24,207 nt of DNA from Cytophagales bacterium (GTDB taxonomy: Bacteria; Bacteroidota; Bacteroidia; Cytophagales; Cyclobacteriaceae), in the NCBI GenBank assembly GCA_003454975.1, contig DMST01000479.1:14962-39168 (forward strand), in the 5' to 3' direction. The position numbers and the translations under genes are program-made. Below, piece after piece: positions 22,741 through 24,207 of the stretch (position 1 is the first letter of the stretch; every line of letters begins with the position of its first letter). The notes beneath the pieces are model-generated. The model did no database searches. It was not told where the DNA came from and worked only from the letters and a program-made list of their open reading frames with translations.

Positions 22741-23847
22741 TTAAACTTTAATAAATACCTTCCTTCGAAATAAGATGAAAGCGACTGCCCAATGGAATGT
22801 CACAAAGGCGATAGCAAAGGCCAAGGAGGCGGCTTTTAAGGGTAGCCAACTGGAAAACAGGTTTGAATACAGCCAGGAATGGAGGCTATTACCGTCTGAC
22901 AAGGTGATGAAATATAGTAAGGTGGCTACTATTCCGCTGAGGAAATATAGGGCAATGGGATTGACCCCAAAATGATGAAAGGGAGTAGCCCAACCACGGA
23001 TCCTGCGTACGTCCAGTAGATAGATACAAGCGGCCAAAATTACCATGGACAGGCCTGCCGTGAATACCGCGAAGCTGCTTGTCCACAGGTTTTTGTTGAG
23101 CGGAAACACCAACCCCCACACCCAACCGAGGGCCATGATGGCGGCGCCGAAAAGCATAAGTTGACGGCTCCAGGGAGCTGGTCGGTGCTGGTTGTGATGG
23201 TATAGGCTGCCCGATAGCATACCCAAAATGCAGGTACCAATGGCTGGTAGGGTACTCAGTATCCCTTCCGGGTCTCCAGAAATACTATGAGACCAGATAT
23301 GACTGCCCAGCAGGTTATTATCCAGCCAAGCAGCGATGTTGGTTTGAGGCAGAAAATTAGGGCTACCACCCCCAGGTACAGGTACCAAGGCCAGCAAGGC
23401 CCAATACCCCAGTAGAAGGGCCAACAGAATACCTATCTGTTGCCGCCAATTGGTAACCAGATATAGCCAGGCGCACGCCCAAAACACGATAGCAATACGT
23501 TGGAGTACACCCGGTATACGCCAAGTATCTAGCGGGAAGGTGGGGAATGCATTGAGAAAAAGGCCCAAGCCAAATAGGATGGCTACGCGCCGCAATATTT
23601 TTTTGCCCAAACCGGTAGGCAGAGCGGGCTTCTGTCGGGTAGGTTCGAAAGCCAAGGAGATGGAAACACCCACTACAAATAAGGCCCCAGGGAATATCCA
23701 GTCGGTGGGAGTAAAGCCATGCCACTCTGCGTGTAAGAAGGGCGCATATACGTGCTCCCAAGAGCCGGGGTTGTTGACCAAAATCATGAAGGCCACCAGT
23801 AGGCCACGAATTACATCCAGAGATAAAAGCCTAGCCTTTTGGGTCAT
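22741..23847 (-). CDS. HGSNAT-like membrane acyltransferase (DUF5009/COG4299 type)
   Basis: 368 residues with about ten predicted membrane segments. The N-terminus RLLSLDVIRGLLVAFMILVNNPG and the following HAEWHGFTPTDWIFPGALFVVGVSIS (His39 and His43) are the recognisable signature of bacterial relatives of heparan-alpha-glucosaminide N-acetyltransferase, which moves an acetyl group across a membrane to a terminal glucosamine. Later segments include GVLQRIAIVFWACAWLYL and FHHFGVNPIALYFLSG, also family-typical. It starts 7 bases after the stop of the upstream gene, so it is the second gene of an operon, and the neighbour may be a hexosaminidase. The reaction in bacteria is not established; acetylation of an amino sugar at the inner membrane is inference. 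Confidence 0.88.
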   Translation of the reverse strand: MTQKARLLSLDVIRGLLVAFMILVNNPGSWEHVYAPFLHAEWHGFTPTDWIFPGALFVVGVSISLAFEPTRQKPALPTGLGKKILRRVAILFGLGLFLNAFPTFPLDTWRIPGVLQRIAIVFWACAWLYLVTNWRQQIGILLALLLGYWALLALVPVPGGGSPNFLPQTNIAAWLDNNLLGSHIWSHSISGDPEGILSTLPAIGTCILGMLSGSLYHHNQHRPAPWSRQLMLFGAAIMALGWVWGLVFPLNKNLWTSSFAVFTAGLSMVILAACIYLLDVRRIRGWATPFHHFGVNPIALYFLSGIVATLLYFITLSDGNSLHSWLYSNLFSSWLPLKAASLAFAIAFVTFHWAVAFILFRRKVFIKV

Positions 23848-23854
23848 ACCTGGC

Positions 23855-24207
23855 TTATGATTTTATGTGATCCAATAACTTCTGCACCGTAGGAACCAAC
23901 ATCAGGTCGGTTCGGGCTTGGGGCGTTTTGTACACTTCTAGCGCTGCTTCTGCTTTCTCTAGTAAATCAGCGTTCTCAGCTGCGCCAGGTTCAGTTAGCT
24001 GGGCAGCCAGTTGGGATAGGGTGACGAGCCCTTTTAGGTGAGTTTGGAGGGCTTTCCCCTCCGGTATCCGTTGGAAAAATTCCAAGTCAGTCTTTAGATT
24101 ACTCCAGGTAATACATCGGCTGCGGATGGCTTCGGCGGCGGCCGGATCTCCGTTCTCTATCCAGGCTTCCACCTCTTGTTTGAAGGCCAAAGCCTGCGAA
24201 GCGTCGG
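23855..24207 (-). CDS. C-terminal part of a possible family 20 hexosaminidase
   Basis: The frame is open to the right edge of the window, so the gene begins outside; about 117 residues are visible (DASQALAFKQEVEAWIENGDPAAAEAIRSRC...). The segment is entirely helical. EVEAWIENGD, a WSNLKTDLEFF stretch and a late LVPTVQKLLDHI resemble the helical tail found behind the catalytic barrel in many Bacteroidota GH20 beta-N-acetylhexosaminidases. No catalytic residue is in view, so the call rests on this resemblance and on the downstream HGSNAT-like gene, a frequent neighbour. It could instead belong to another glycoside hydrolase or be an unrelated helical domain. Confidence 0.5.
   Translation of the reverse strand, partial: DASQALAFKQEVEAWIENGDPAAAEAIRSRCITWSNLKTDLEFFQRIPEGKALQTHLKGLVTLSQLAAQLTEPGAAENADLLEKAEAALEVYKTPQARTDLMLVPTVQKLLDHIKS

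Overview
The window looks like a chromosomal segment from a member of the Bacteroidota, most likely a Saprospiria/Lewinella-type marine bacterium; the genus is inference. Supporting signs are a type IX secretion (T9SS) type B C-terminal domain paired with a PorP/SprF protein, a GldB-like gliding lipoprotein, several outer-membrane beta-barrels, Bacteroidota-type promoters (TTG, 17-19 bases, then TAnnTTTG) and tRNA genes without an encoded CCA. Most genes are housekeeping or envelope genes. No phage, insertion sequence or CRISPR array was seen.

Layout, left to right. 1-3357: the 3' part of a very large secreted cadherin-repeat adhesin, followed 2 bases later by its PorP/SprF partner and a strong terminator. 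3369-4002: a small outer-membrane barrel gene on the minus strand, then about 450 bases with no convincing gene. 4453-7824 (minus): mfd, the transcription-repair coupling factor. 7861-8377: a terminator, an 8-base-period repeat, a large hairpin and a small secreted four-cysteine protein. 8565-8902: a tRNA-Gly/tRNA-Leu unit with promoter and terminator. 8932-9973: an extended SDR reductase. 10002-11777: gldB-like lipoprotein divergent from a PorT-like barrel, with interleaved promoters. 11785-13851: an unknown secreted protein divergent from an M28 metallopeptidase.

13854-15765 is the most unusual part. It is a cluster of small helix-turn-helix regulators: a leftward operon of two or three genes joined by TGATG overlaps, and two rightward genes. 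They flank a roughly 300-base region holding a promoter, a 10-bp hairpin and short palindromes. Three of the proteins share a repressor-like N-terminal domain ending in PDLNxxWLLxGE, but have short alpha-helical tails instead of a LexA-type peptidase. 15856-17049: mazG divergent from a small NqrM-like membrane protein. 17113-19797: glmM with a cysteine desulfurase gene, probably one operon. 19847-22511 (minus): a TonB-dependent receptor followed by a nitroreductase. 22741-24207 (minus): an HGSNAT-like membrane acyltransferase behind the 3' end of what may be a family 20 hexosaminidase.

Functional links supported by arrangement: adhesin with PorP/SprF (surface secretion), glmM with cysteine desulfurase (co-transcription), receptor with nitroreductase, hexosaminidase-like end with acyltransferase (amino-sugar metabolism, inference), and the regulator cluster as a self-contained control module whose targets are unknown.
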